A DNA stretch of 64,000 nt from Diphasiastrum complanatum (taxonomy: Eukaryota > Streptophyta > Lycopodiopsida > Lycopodiales > Lycopodiaceae). Below the pieces are notes generated by a model, which saw nothing but the letters and a program-made list of their open reading frames with translations, made no database searches and was not told the DNA's origin. The stretch lies in the NCBI GenBank assembly GCA_029204225.1, contig CM055095.1, positions 36,944,597 to 37,008,596 on the forward strand, written 5' to 3'. Below are positions 35,201 through 47,200 of the stretch, piece by piece. Within the stretch, counting starts at the first letter, position 1. Each line of letters starts with the position of its first letter. The position numbers and the translations under genes are program-made.

Positions 35201-36160
35201 CGATTTCTACACCCGTTTGGGCCAAGGAAATCATAAAATATTTAACTTCAGACAGATGGATCCATCCTTATCTAAACCCGAACAACATGCATTGGTCCTC
35301 AAAACCAAACTTTATACGTTAATTGCAGGCCAACTTTATAAACAAGGGTTGGATGGAATTATCCGACGTTGTCTTACTGAAGGTGAAATACCCTCTGTCA
35401 TCTCCCTCACTCATGAAGGTGTCGAAGCAGGTCATTTCTCTTCTGAAATGACTGCTAAGAAAATTCTCTTGGCTGGATTTTGGTGGCCAACTCTTTTCAA
35501 GGATACACACACCTACACTAAGGCTTGTGATGTTGTCAAAGAACCAAACGATTTCAAAAGACCGACTACATGCTTTGCACCCAGTCACAACTAATCAAGC
35601 TTTCTAGAAATGGAAAATCGATTATGTTGGACCCATTAGTCCTGCTGCTAGACGCACCAAAATCGTCGAATCCAGCCGATCCGATTGGGAACTAAAACTT
35701 CATGCTGCTATATGGACCTACTGCACTACCCCGAAGCGAGTCACATGCTTAACCCCTTTTCAGCTAGTATATGGACAAGAAGCCATTATGCCTATAGAAT
35801 TCCATATTTCATCCCTTCGAGTAGCATATAATCTTGAGCTAGATAATCGACAGATCCTAGCAAATAGGTTATTTCATCTGGAACAATTGTGTGAAACACG
35901 TCGGATCAGCATCCATGCTCAACAAGTTTACAAATGTCGACAAAAAGCATGGCATGATCGATTCTTAAAACTCAAAGAGTTTCAGTCGGAGATAGGTTCT
36001 GTTATACCAAGCCAAAACTTTTAAAGGAAAACTCAAATTTTTTGGTTAAGGACCTTATGTCATTCAAAAGATATTTGCCTTCGGATATGTCCAACTCCAA
36101 ACCCTACAAGGCGATCTTTTAGACACTTTGGTCAATGGGAGCAGACTGAGAAAGTGCAAT
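32234..36160 (+). pseudogene. Ty3/gypsy-type polyprotein remnant (Gypsy-1)
   Basis: It begins near a zinc-knuckle tail (KDCPSRS, near 32305) and a Pro/Gln-rich linker. A retropepsin-like segment follows with AVLDGGSCANIVS (near 32840), where the usual DTG/DSG triad reads DGG. After a decayed spacer, reverse transcriptase occupies about 34280-35000 (LRICADFKKLNAVT, FGLYNAPSTFQ, catalytic YLDD). RNase H is partial (HTDASKYAIGAVLTQLG, near 35130). The integrase zinc region (LTHEGVEAGHFSSEMTAKKI...GFWWPTL) leads into a deletion that removes the catalytic core, and the integrase C-terminal part resumes near 35620-36000. The order reverse transcriptase before integrase defines Ty3/gypsy. No LTRs were found. 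Confidence 0.8.
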
Positions 36161-36489
36161 GAGCCCAGTTTTTATCTTGATATGTATTATTTGTTTTCTT
36201 TCCTAATTATTCTTCCTTGATTTTCTTTCCTGCTTGTTACCATTTCAACAAGTTTTTGCCATGTTTTCTTGTTTCACAAACATCAAGATATCATCAAATC
36301 AGACATACAATCAGTTTTTTTCTGAGAAAACCATAGGAATCATTCTTTTTAGAAAATTTGCCTCACAACTACATTAGATAGAATTTGCCCAACCACTTTC
36401 TTAGTATGCACGATTCATTTTTGACCTCCACGAATTCTGTCTCAGAGAAACTTTTCATAAATAGCAAACATTAGTTTTCTACATCATAT

Positions 36490-38490
36490 CCTCCCTAGAC
36501 CTTGGCTTTGATCTGACATACTTCCTCGATCAGCAGAGCAAGAGTTTGATTCGAGCTGCCTACTCAACCTATTCAGATGAGTTCCAAATGTTCAAAATCA
36601 CACCTAAGAGTGGTGGTTCTATCATCATCAACATCTCTCTCAAGCACCTATAGATTATTGGATTTCCTAATATGGGAGAGAGATCCATGGCAAGGATGCT
36701 AGTTATGATGACAAATATTTCACCAAGTTCCACCCCCACCATTTATGACTAACTCCACACCCTCATTTACTCTCAGCACGGGCTTTGATTCCACAATTTC
36801 ACCAAAGCCCTCACCTGTACGTTCTTCCACCCGACTTGACTCTACGGTCAATGTAAACGACTTTGCATTACAACTACTAACACAACCCACATCCACCACC
36901 ATCACCACTAATTCCGTCCAAACCTCTCCAAAACGCATTCAACCACCTCCTATCATACCACAATCATCTCTCCCTCTATTTTCTCACACTCCAACCTCTC
37001 CTCCCATTTCAGATTTTTTGCCATTCAACCCCATGCCATATCCTAATTATACTTGCACACTCCCTGACATTGGCCCTTGGGAGCAGTTACCCCTTGCAAC
37101 CCAAAAAGCAGTATGGTTGGTGAATGAGTTCCAATATAATTTATTCGGCACCCTAGGGGGACAGTACACCATGAGACAATTTGATGATGGCACTATGGCA
37201 GATCTTCAGAAGGAAAAAGCAAGGTTGGAGGCGAAAAGCAAGCAACAACAACAACAAATTTTAAACTCACCACTTATAATTAACAACAGCAAGAAATGCT
37301 CAGCCACCTCTAAAACCAGCTCCAACTGAAGCTCTCCAACATGCAAACTGTCATAGACAACCTTATAGCCGAAAGGGATGAGGCCGTAGCAAATGCACAA
37401 GCCGCACGTTCCGCTATGAAGGAATAGTTGAAATTAGTGGATTTCAATGATTTCACACCACCGACTATTCCCGAGGGAACTCCAATTCCAGTGATGGCCT
37501 ATCAAACGCTAGCCCAGAAGTTGAAAGCCACGACGGAGCAAAACACTAAACTACAACAATCATACACTACTTCTGTCGAGGCTCTTAACCAATACATCGC
37601 CACTCTGGAAGAAATGTGAAAAGTAGCTACCCAGTCAATGCCTTTTGTCCATGTAGAGTATGCCCAGTTTCATGATTCCGGACACCACTTTGACGGACCA
37701 GATGGTGGAGATGGAGCAGGATTCCAGCAGCCTCCACCTGCTACTCGAGGCTTGATTTCTCAAGGCCAAACCCAAGGACAAGGAGCTCCAACACCAACCA
37801 ATCCACAGGGCTCTTGTGGTATCGACTCCCAACACTATCTTTTTCCTTCCTCTGCTTCTAATCCCATCGACACCACTAACATTCCATTCATCCAACGCCA
37901 ATTTTCTCCCGAATCTCAAAGAATTGCTACAGAGAATCCTTCACCTCTTCTATCACTTGAACTTGATCCACAAACTGAACATGCCATTGCAGCTGAAGCA
38001 CCACCATCCGACATAGAATCACGCCCACTGAACCGAACAAGGAGTTGCATGCATCTCAAGAATTTGCCAAGAAATATCCAACCACAAAAGAGCGTGGTAG
38101 CTACATCCTGCCAGATCTGGACCAGTGCAAAACCCATAAGGAAGCGTGAAGCTCCTGAATTCACAACCACTCTGGCGCCATCAGCTCTTCCTACAGAGCA
38201 GCACATCCATGGCACGATATCTCGAAGCGCCCTCCTACATGCACACCAATCCATACTACTAACCGGTAGCGCGACGAGAACCGTTTCTTGTCACCAAGAT
38301 AAGAAGAAATAGGATCTTTTGGCCCAAGCACCATGGCAATCCTGATCACGACGTCAAATATTTTGCAGACAATTGCGGCCTGGTGGCATCCTTGGCAAAA
38401 CTCAAGGGTTTTTGGGATCGCAACTCCAGAGATGTCACATTCTGGAAGATGACTGCATACAAGCCAATTCTCCATATTGCTATTTGAAGT
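36490..38490 (+). pseudogene. Decayed reading frame downstream of Gypsy-1, sharing the YFADNC segment
   Basis: Coding-like pieces on the plus strand include DLTYFLDQQSKSLIRAAY (near 36510), a Pro/Ser/Thr-rich stretch (36745-37050), PDIGPWEQLPLATQKAVW (near 37065), a Gln-rich coiled-coil-like part (37200-37430), a long Pro/Ser-rich region (37640-38290), and PDHDVKYFADNCGLVASLA (near 38350) ending at a stop near 38487. Frame changes occur between these pieces. The last piece is homologous to the minus-strand ORF at 30.4 kb. I do not recognise the protein. Its position after pol suggests an extra ORF of this Ty3 family or the gag of an adjoining copy. Confidence 0.45.
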
Positions 38491-39217
38491 TGGTCGAGTT
38501 GGATAAGAGTGAAGACTTACATCCACAATAAATGTATGCTCGTGTCCCAACAACTACATCACTGATGCTTGGAGCGTTGTGTTCCTTGTCATGACCTAAT
38601 TGGAATGTATAATGTACACATTATGCATAATGATGCTAGTGCAAGTTAGCTACATTTTATAGGAAAAACTACACAAAATAACTATGTCAACTAGTAGAAT
38701 TTCAACATAAGTTTTGATGTTTCCAAGAGAAAAGCACATCCTAAGATTTCAGGCAACTCATTGGTAATCAAGAGATGACAATAGTTCCAAGGAGCCCTCC
38801 ATTCAATTGATTTTGATTGGAAGTGCCGTGGCGATAATTTGATTTGAAAAAGAGTGGAACTTTTCGATTAGTATCCTATTTTACAAAGGAAACCTCCCCT
38901 TGAATTTGTTAAGAGGTTCATATTGCACATGTTTAGTATTGAAGTAGTTGAAATAAGATGCTTTGAAAAAACTTTAAAAACATCGTGGTACTCCAAATTG
39001 CCTAAATTCCAAAAGATACTTGTTGCATATCAATTTGGTATATTGGGGCAGCCTTCACTAGTTTTGCAAGACTTCCATTAATAGTACAAGCCCACAAAGG
39101 TTCATACTTCACTAGCAGCTTGTTCCCTTATCTACAAAAAAGACATCAGTAAGAGAAATTATTGTGTAAGCACCTTAAGAGAATGCTTCTTGGTAAACTT
39201 GAGATAATGCTTCTTGG
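38491..39217. other. Gene-free stretch
   Basis: No coding region or repeat structure is supported here. Confidence 0.5.
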
Positions 39218-39334
39218 ACCTTAAGAGAATGCTTCTTGGTTTCCAAGGGGAGGCTCGAACCTGGGACCAAAGAAACTTTGGATGCCAAGCTAACCAGTTG
39301 AGCCAACCCCGTTGGGTCTGACCTTAAGAGAATG
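39218..39334 (-). mobile_element. tRNA-derived retroposon (SINE-like) with 14-bp target duplication
   Basis: ACCTTAAGAGAATG at 39218-39231 is repeated exactly at 39321-39334; one more G matches on the left. The 89 bp between, read on the minus strand, contain an A-box-like TGGCTCAACTGG and a B-box GGTTCGAGCCT at tRNA-like spacing, the internal promoter of RNA polymerase III. The body does not fold as a normal full tRNA as far as I can judge and has no A-rich tail, so it is a short retroposon or retro-pseudogene, not a functional tRNA gene. Confidence 0.78.
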
Positions 39335-41201
39335 AAGAAGTGCATCATGGAAACGGTCTTGGCAACAAGGAAGTCCTTAAAGATTTGACACATCTTTAGA
39401 GCCCACATAAACACCTAAAGAGCATAAATGTTTCCTAAAGTGACATTTTAATGTTAATCAAGCTTTTGAAGCGAGTAGAATCATCTCTAGAATAAATTGC
39501 AGCCTTGAGTGAGCGAGTCATAACTGCCTAATAGTCTGCATTTGGATTGGAAAAGTATATAGATACCAATTCAAAATGTTTTGCTTCTTGAAGATTTTAT
39601 GAGTTCTTGCAATGATATCAAAGTACGATCAAGGTAGGAGGAAGTTCAAAAAATGCAAGACAAGGATGCACTAAACATTGATAATTCTAGGACAAAAATG
39701 TTCTCCCGCTGTTGGAGATTTGGGAGAATTTTCGAATGTAGCTAATTACTCGTCTCAAATTGGAGGTAGATACACCAAGGAAAAACTAAGTGGCAACAAG
39801 TTACATCATGTAAAAGGATGTTAAATAGAATTCCGCATCTCTCTTTGCATGCATGTCTTATTGTCCTTAAGCACATCATTACCTCCCACCTTATCCATTT
39901 TATGTTTCTTTGGTGACCGTCTCTTTCCCCCTCTTATATGCTCTCTATCCCCAAAATATTTAGAAAGTTCCTCTAGAATGAGGGCCGTAGTCAAGATATT
40001 ATTGAGATTTTATTATCCCAACAAAGTGTATGAAAGGTAGTGATAGATTCCATTATTTTATCTTATGTTGGAGGACATTGATTGTACAAGCATATTCAGT
40101 AACAGATACAATTTGTACATTTGAGTAATTGTGGGTAGCCAAAATAGGCACATGCATTAGTGTGGCCTTCAACCCATAATTGGCCTTGACAATGGAATGT
40201 GTAATAGAGATGCATATCGAACACATGATTTCATAGATGATAGTCTTACAATTCACTTGGAACTCTGAAAGTAAACTAGAGTGACTACACAAAAAATCTC
40301 ACTTATTACTTATTAAAAAGGACACCACAAAAACGTATTGTGATTTGATAGATGACAATTATACAATTCACTTTGTAAGATTGAAGGGCAACTCGTAGAG
40401 AGTCCATACTGGAGTACAAAAATGCCTTCGATTTGTTTCAATTTTTTTTTGATGACGAGCAACGTTTCAAAAATCTGCATTTTTACTTGTAATCTTGATG
40501 CAAAGCAAACAAATGCTCCTTCTGCATATTCACTCATTCTTTGACAGTCATGGTTTGCAAAAATACACACAAAATTGATAATAGAGACTTGAGTTCAAGA
40601 AGAGCATTCAATCTCTTTATCATTATCTTGAGACATCTCGGGCATCCTCTATGGCATCCAACAACTCAAGAATGAGTATTCATTTGCTTTATCTTGATCT
40701 TGACTCAAGATTCGAACTAGGCACTATTTGTGGCTTCTTTCTTCCAAAATCTTGTTATCGTTATAAACGTGAAACGAGGGCAACAAGAATCAAATTCATC
40801 CATGCACAACTTGTAGGGCCCAAAATGTTGATATATTTTTCTTCCTTGTATACATGTGGATGTAAAGGTCAAAATAATTACTTCTACTACTCGTGGAAGA
40901 TTTTGAAAATCACAAAAGTTGTACAACAATCGCTTCAAATTTGGAACAAAGAGTCAACACATTCCAATCTCTGCCTAATGGTAAATCTTCACTCACATGC
41001 TCCATTCTTGTACACCATTCTTGTACAGCACCATAAATAGGGCCCATAATCTTCAAATGGCTGCTGCTAATCTCATCTTTTCAGATACATACTTCAATAG
41101 CCCTTGGTAAAAAGGTGGGCAACAATCTACCAGAATTGAACTCCTTTTAGAGTTTAGGAAGATGAGGGTATGCAATTTGAGGGATGATCTAGGTCCCTTT
41201 G
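39335..41201. other. Gene-free stretch downstream of the ERD4-like gene
   Basis: It presumably includes the 3' untranslated region of the minus-strand gene at its right end. No coding region is recognised; a 129-codon plus-strand frame at 40651-41040 has no supporting motif. Confidence 0.5.
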
Positions 41202-44200
41202 CTATTTTTCAGTCTCACTTTTCTCAACATCATCATGGATGTTGTCTTCTTCGAGAAGGCATGTGGGTGTATAATCTCTCACAATCTCCTGGATTGAAGG
41301 CATTTCTTTCACTTCACGACTCGCAGTCTCAAGGGGTGTCACTTTGAAAGGATGATAAAATATATTCTGACAGAGATAGCCAAACATAAGAGTTGCAATA
41401 GGAAGTGGCAGGAGTAAGAATGTGTATACAAATCTCTTGATGGTAAAGTAACCAAGCATGGTCAGCTGAGAGACCAATAGGGCAACAAGTATTCGCACAT
41501 GAATGTGAGGCCACAGACAACCTTTGCTGTCATAGGAAGGTACATAGACCTTAAGAGCCTGCCTCCCACAAGAAAACAAGCAAAAAGTTAAGTTAAAAAG
41601 ACATTCTCGCTCTACATAGAAGACCAGAACAAAATCCATCATACTGTGCAAGATGTTTTGCATATCTGACCATTGAAAAAAATTTCAAAGTTCATGGAAG
41701 AATACAGAGCAAAAAGTGCCATTTACTAATAAAATATGACATGATGGAATGCTTTCACATACTAGAAAGCTATCATTGGAAAAGCTAAGGGAAAGGAGGA
41801 GTGGAAAAGGTACACTGCATAGTCATGTTTTAACCTAATTGCAAAGAACCTCCAAATATAAGGCAAAGTACTTAAGTTCATAACTCTGGTAAAGCCTCTT
41901 GGATGTATGTGGACATTGGCACAAAAGCACTTGGCAGCCACTCAGCATCCATTATCTGTACTTAATTGTAAGAGACTAATCTGTACTCATGTCTAGGCTC
42001 ATCCTTTATGCCATAAGGTATAGCGTCTTGTAGCAAAGCCTGTGTGTAGCACATACAGGACGTAATTTTCTATGCAGGCTATGAAAGTAGGATCTTCAAT
42101 ACCAACCCTGACCTCACCAATTGGGGCATTCAAGCTCAGGGAGAAGGGTGGAAAGTGGAAGGAACTGGAATGTTTGTCTCTTGCACATTAGCATAGAACT
42201 TTGGAGTAATTGACTCAATGTGTAGATCTTTGAATATGTAAAATTGGCCGAGTACAAAGAGAGATCATTTGCAAAGTTTATTAAAATCATGGGCACTGAC
42301 TGGTAAGACAAGGAACATCCCAGCTATAAAGTACTTGAAATGGAGTACAGAATACAAAGTGTGCAACCGTACATTAGACAGCATAGGATTAAGCATAATA
42401 GTAGAAGTAAAAAAGTTAGCAATATGAACATGTAATGGGTTGCAATGAAACCAAAACAAGCTAACAAACTCCTGCAATTGACAATTAAAAGTGAGGAAGA
42501 TCCTGCCTGGTTGCGCAGCACGAGCCACCCGATTCCAAAGTAAAGCATCGCAAAAGGCAACACCATTGGAGCAATGACCGCATAGCACAAGGCAATGGTC
42601 AAGACTAGCATATCATTTGGAACATTTCGGTGATACTTGAAAGGACCTGGATTCGAAGCTTCCTTCAGCTCCTGTTCTGGCTTGTTCATAAACTTCCTCA
42701 TAAACTTCTTCTTTGAATGGTAGAAGAGCAGTGGAAATATTCGAGATAATTCCAGCCCATAGCCAACAAAAAGCCTGCCAAAAGAGCGGGAGCAGCCAGT
42801 GTTTACTCATAGCTCAAAAACGCATAATTGTGTTCCATTGAGGATGGAATTGAGGATGGAGCTACCACTACATGAAAGTGCTACAAGAAAGAATGAAGGC
42901 TCTCAAGACGAAGAGTGCATATAATAAAAAACACAATGAATGTTCAAGGTATCATACTTCAAAGAGATATATGTTATAAAGAACGATGCTGCCGGCGGAA
43001 GAGAGGATCCGAGAAGCTGAACAACAGAGTCAAAGCTTAAGTTACCCTTGAGCCTCTTGAGAGAGTTGAATAAGGTAGTACCAAGAGTCACCCCAAGGAA
43101 AACGTTGAAGATGACAAAGTAGAAGTACTTTCCCGCCGTGGCTCGTATAAGATGGCTCTTTGAGAAAAGTCCCTCAAGCTTGGAAAGAAACTTCAAAAAC
43201 GTTGGCAAGAGAGCCAAGAAGCCGCTGAGAGCTAATTGAGGAAGGTAAGCTTGCAAGATGGCATGCAGTGGCCCCACTTTCCCAATTGTTTTCATAAAAG
43301 GGAAAGCAATTTCAAGATTATTCCAAGAAGTCACTGCTGATATAAAAGCGACGGGAATCATATAGAACAGAACAGTCAGAAATACAATAAGATATACCAC
43401 TGCTTGTCGTATCAGCCTTTCATAAAAAGGAATCAGAACGTTTTCCCAAACCACATCCTTGGGCTGTGGAGCCGGCATGGTTCGCCATGTTCGGCCAGAG
43501 GGTGCATGCATTGCCTGCGCTGCTGCTGCTGCTGTTATCCGATTGTTAAAGAACACAAAGGCTGCTCCTTCTTGCTCTTTTATTCTTACTCTGCTTTGCT
43601 CTGCCTCAAGCCTAGCAACAAGATCTTTAATTTTTTCCCTAAAGTAATCGATGGAGTCAACTTTGGATCCAAAAAGTCCAAAAAACTGTGTCCTGTGCTG
43701 CGGGCGAATGCCTTCAGGTTTTGCCTTAGTTTTTGATGACAAGAATCTTGCCTCAGATAGAGTAAGCTTTTCCTTAAATTTCTCCAGCTCTTTCCAAAAT
43801 TTTGAAGTCTGTTCTTGTTGAAAGATATGAGAACCCAATCTTAGTGCTTCTTATATTCTAAACAGCATCTTTGAGCCCCAAAAGAACAGAATCCTTCCAA
43901 GAACACCTCTACTTAAGTCCTAAGAGTCTGAAGAAGTTAAGAAAAACCTGAAGAAGTTAAGTCCTAAGAGTAATTATTGCTGATAGAGTAAAAATTTATT
44001 ATTCTGATCACCTACAACATTATCATCGACAAGCACCTTTCCAGAAAGCTTTCGGTTTAACTTGGAAGCTGCTAGAACTTGGCATGATATCATCTTTCAG
44101 AATGGTGTTGATGTTTGCACTTTGGATGCATTTCTTGAAGTGTGATAAGAAATGTTTTCCCAAATTTTCTTTTAATGCTACACAAAAATAAAGAACAAAA

Positions 44201-47200
44201 ATCATTTTTTTTACAGTCAGTTCAGGCACGTGCATTTGCTTTTACAGCAAAATCTGAAAGTAATGAGCGTAGCTCAGAAAGATTGAAGGAATTTGGAGTA
44301 AACTCAATGTACGTACTACGAATGTCTAGAGATGACATGTTATTTATATATATGTAGTCCCACAGTTTATTTATTTATTGGTTGATACATGCAATATGGG
44401 TATCAGTAGAAACATATGTACTGCCACGTTCTTCTATTTTAGTTCTGAGCATATGTATTATGTACAATTGTAACAATCACATAGAATATATTAGGTTTAT
44501 TTTAAAAATGAGTATGGATATGGTCATCCTGTCCATACAAGTGCTCTGTTATATGTTGGCCATGCTCCCCATTTATTTTTTGTTCAATCTTAAGAGCCCT
44601 TATTATTGACTTTCATTTCATGGTAGTCACAGTCCCAACTCTTATTAGCCAACTAGTAAAGGAGGTGACCTAAAAGAGTGTCCACTTTTCTTTCTATAGA
44701 TTTCCATTGTGGAATCGTATTACCTTTAGTCTCTAAAGATTTCCATTTTAGGACATTTGTTGGGCATAAAGAGGGACCAGAGACGCTCACTTTTTAGCTC
44801 TGGATATTGGTAATGCTTGAGCTTTTTGTGGAAAAACTCATTGCAAATGCTTGTAGGGCTTTAGCCATTGATTATATGTGATGTACTTGATATTTTACTT
44901 TTGGACAAAGTTATGTCTTCGTACTATTTGATTACAAAAGCTGTAAAAAAATACATTATTGGAAGCGTGGGATCAAGCTGCACCTAGAAAAGCAGACAAT
45001 ACATCCAATAGAGTCCTCTTTCAAAAGTTTTGGCAAAATCAACGTTTTGGTCAAAGCAAATGTTTTTACATTTTTCGTATAACACCTCTTTTTCAACATT
45101 TGATTGGATCTACATGTTAGAGAATATCTGCACTTTGCTAGAAATTTTCCTTTCAGGTGTTATTTGCATCAATGATTGTTATCTTGACTACACTTTCTTC
45201 CAATGATTGCACTTTGTGCCATTGATTGGTCTATTGCAACCAATGTCCATTTGTAGTTGATTTGCAGGGTACCTGCTACATCATCGATCGATCATCAACT
45301 TACATCCACATCCAGCAGGCTTACTTCACATCTGGTGAGGGTTATGTTAGTATGGGATGTTGTAGCGATAGGAGCCTAATAGTGGGTTGCGTGCTCTTTA
45401 GTAACTCCGTAGCAAGGGGGGGTTTGGTTGACAAGTTGGTTGAATTGGTTTGCCCTATGTCTAGCTCCTAAGTGTTTGTCAATCACAGGTTGAGGATTGA
45501 GGGACTTATTATAGGATGAGAGTTCTAGCTAGGACCTCATCTCTATCACACCTTTTGGGCTCCTTTGGAGCTTCTAGTTTTGAGATTACCTATGTGCTTT
45601 AGCGAAGGCTGGCTTTCCATTAGGATATCAAAGATTATAGAATAGGTGTGGTTCTATAGGATCTTTCCTCTAGGTCATTTGTTATAGTTACTTCTTGCCA
45701 TCTCTTTGGATGGCTTGGACTATCATCTTCTATACTTTCACATACCTTTAGGTGACAGGCTTGGTCTATCCAATTGGCTTTGGGTATGCCTACTAGCATG
45801 ATGCTACCTATTCCTACATTCCGATTTAGATGGCTTTATGTGGCACTATTGCTTCCTTGATCGAGAGGCTTTCATGTTTGTATTATCTTCTAGTCCCATC
45901 TTCGCCTTGCTATGAGTACTTCTTTGTGGCTTGTGCACAACGTGACATCGTCTGCACCTTGTTAGATACTGCTAGTTTGACTCCATACACCGAGGAGCTC
46001 TCATATCTTCTTCTTCTTCTTCTTCTTTCCCTAATTTCCTGTAGCCGAGATTTCTTATGGCTATGAGCTTTATTTCCATACCGTTGATGAGACTTTTGTT
46101 CATTCATGTCTTGCTTTTGTTGAGTGTCATACTTGACATTTGCAGCATGCAGTATTTTATCTGCACCTATGTTTTCTCACGCTTACCATCCATTCTAGAG
46201 CTCTCTTGGATTAGGCCGATGAGAAAATAGCGTCCATGCATCCCTCTATTACCGCTAACATTACAAGTTCTATTTCTACTCTTGTTCCTAACAATCCAAT
46301 CTTGTTCCAACTATCATTCAAGTGCTTGTTCCAATTGTCGTATGTATATCTTGTGTTCATTAGATGTCACTTATTTGTGATTTTCATGAAGAAGTACAGC
46401 TTGGTGCATACGTTGGTTAATCGGATGGCAATGAACTAGACATATTTGGTTGGCAAAGCTCGACATATTTTGAGATGTACCTTAAGAATGATTTGCTAGA
46501 AGATTCTGATAGCAGCTATATACTTAGATGGTAACGCTTCCACTTGGTGGAGGAACACAGATGAGGTACATCAAAAGACATTAATTTCAATCTCACATCT
46601 CCCACAACTTTTTAGCCGATCTCATTGGGTTGCAACACACCTAACCCTGCTCGGGCCCGATGCGTAGCTGCAGTTACTGGCCATCACTGTTGTGTACAAT
46701 AGGCAGGCTTGTTGGCAATTGCTTGGTTGAAGGTCATATTAGGTCTGAGATTAGGGCCTAATTGTGGTGTCAAAAATAAGAAAGGCAGCTTCCAATTTTT
46801 TGGGAAAAGAATTACAGGCTTTAAAGTTTTGGTGATAACTTTCTCAAAAGTGGTCAGATTTAATAGATTTCTGTTCAGTTTTTTAATGGTAAAAGTATAA
46901 AAAATGAAAAACATTTAGTATGCCTGATATTTAGAACAAATCATGGTACAGTGGCAAAGTACCTTCTTAAGTTTCATCACGACGAGGCATCTCTCATAGG
47001 ACTCTCCATACAGTTTCTTGAAGAAGGTGTCAACTTGCTGTGCATGGGTCATAGTCTTATCGTAAGGAATATCGTGAACCAGTACAGTAAAATCCTCTGG
47101 TTGTGCTTTTGTCGAAGAAAGCAATGTACTCCGGAGTGTCATTATGTGCTTGTACTTTTTCCACAGGATGACATATGTCACGACTGATAACCAGTAAGAA

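Noticed and set aside
39232-39320. Functional tRNA gene on the minus strand
   Set aside because: A- and B-box-like words are present, but the flanking target duplication and lack of a convincing acceptor stem point to a retroposon.
40651-41040. 129-codon plus-strand frame
   Set aside because: No motif, no signal for a promoter or splicing, and it lies in the presumed 3' flank of the ERD4-like gene on the opposite strand.
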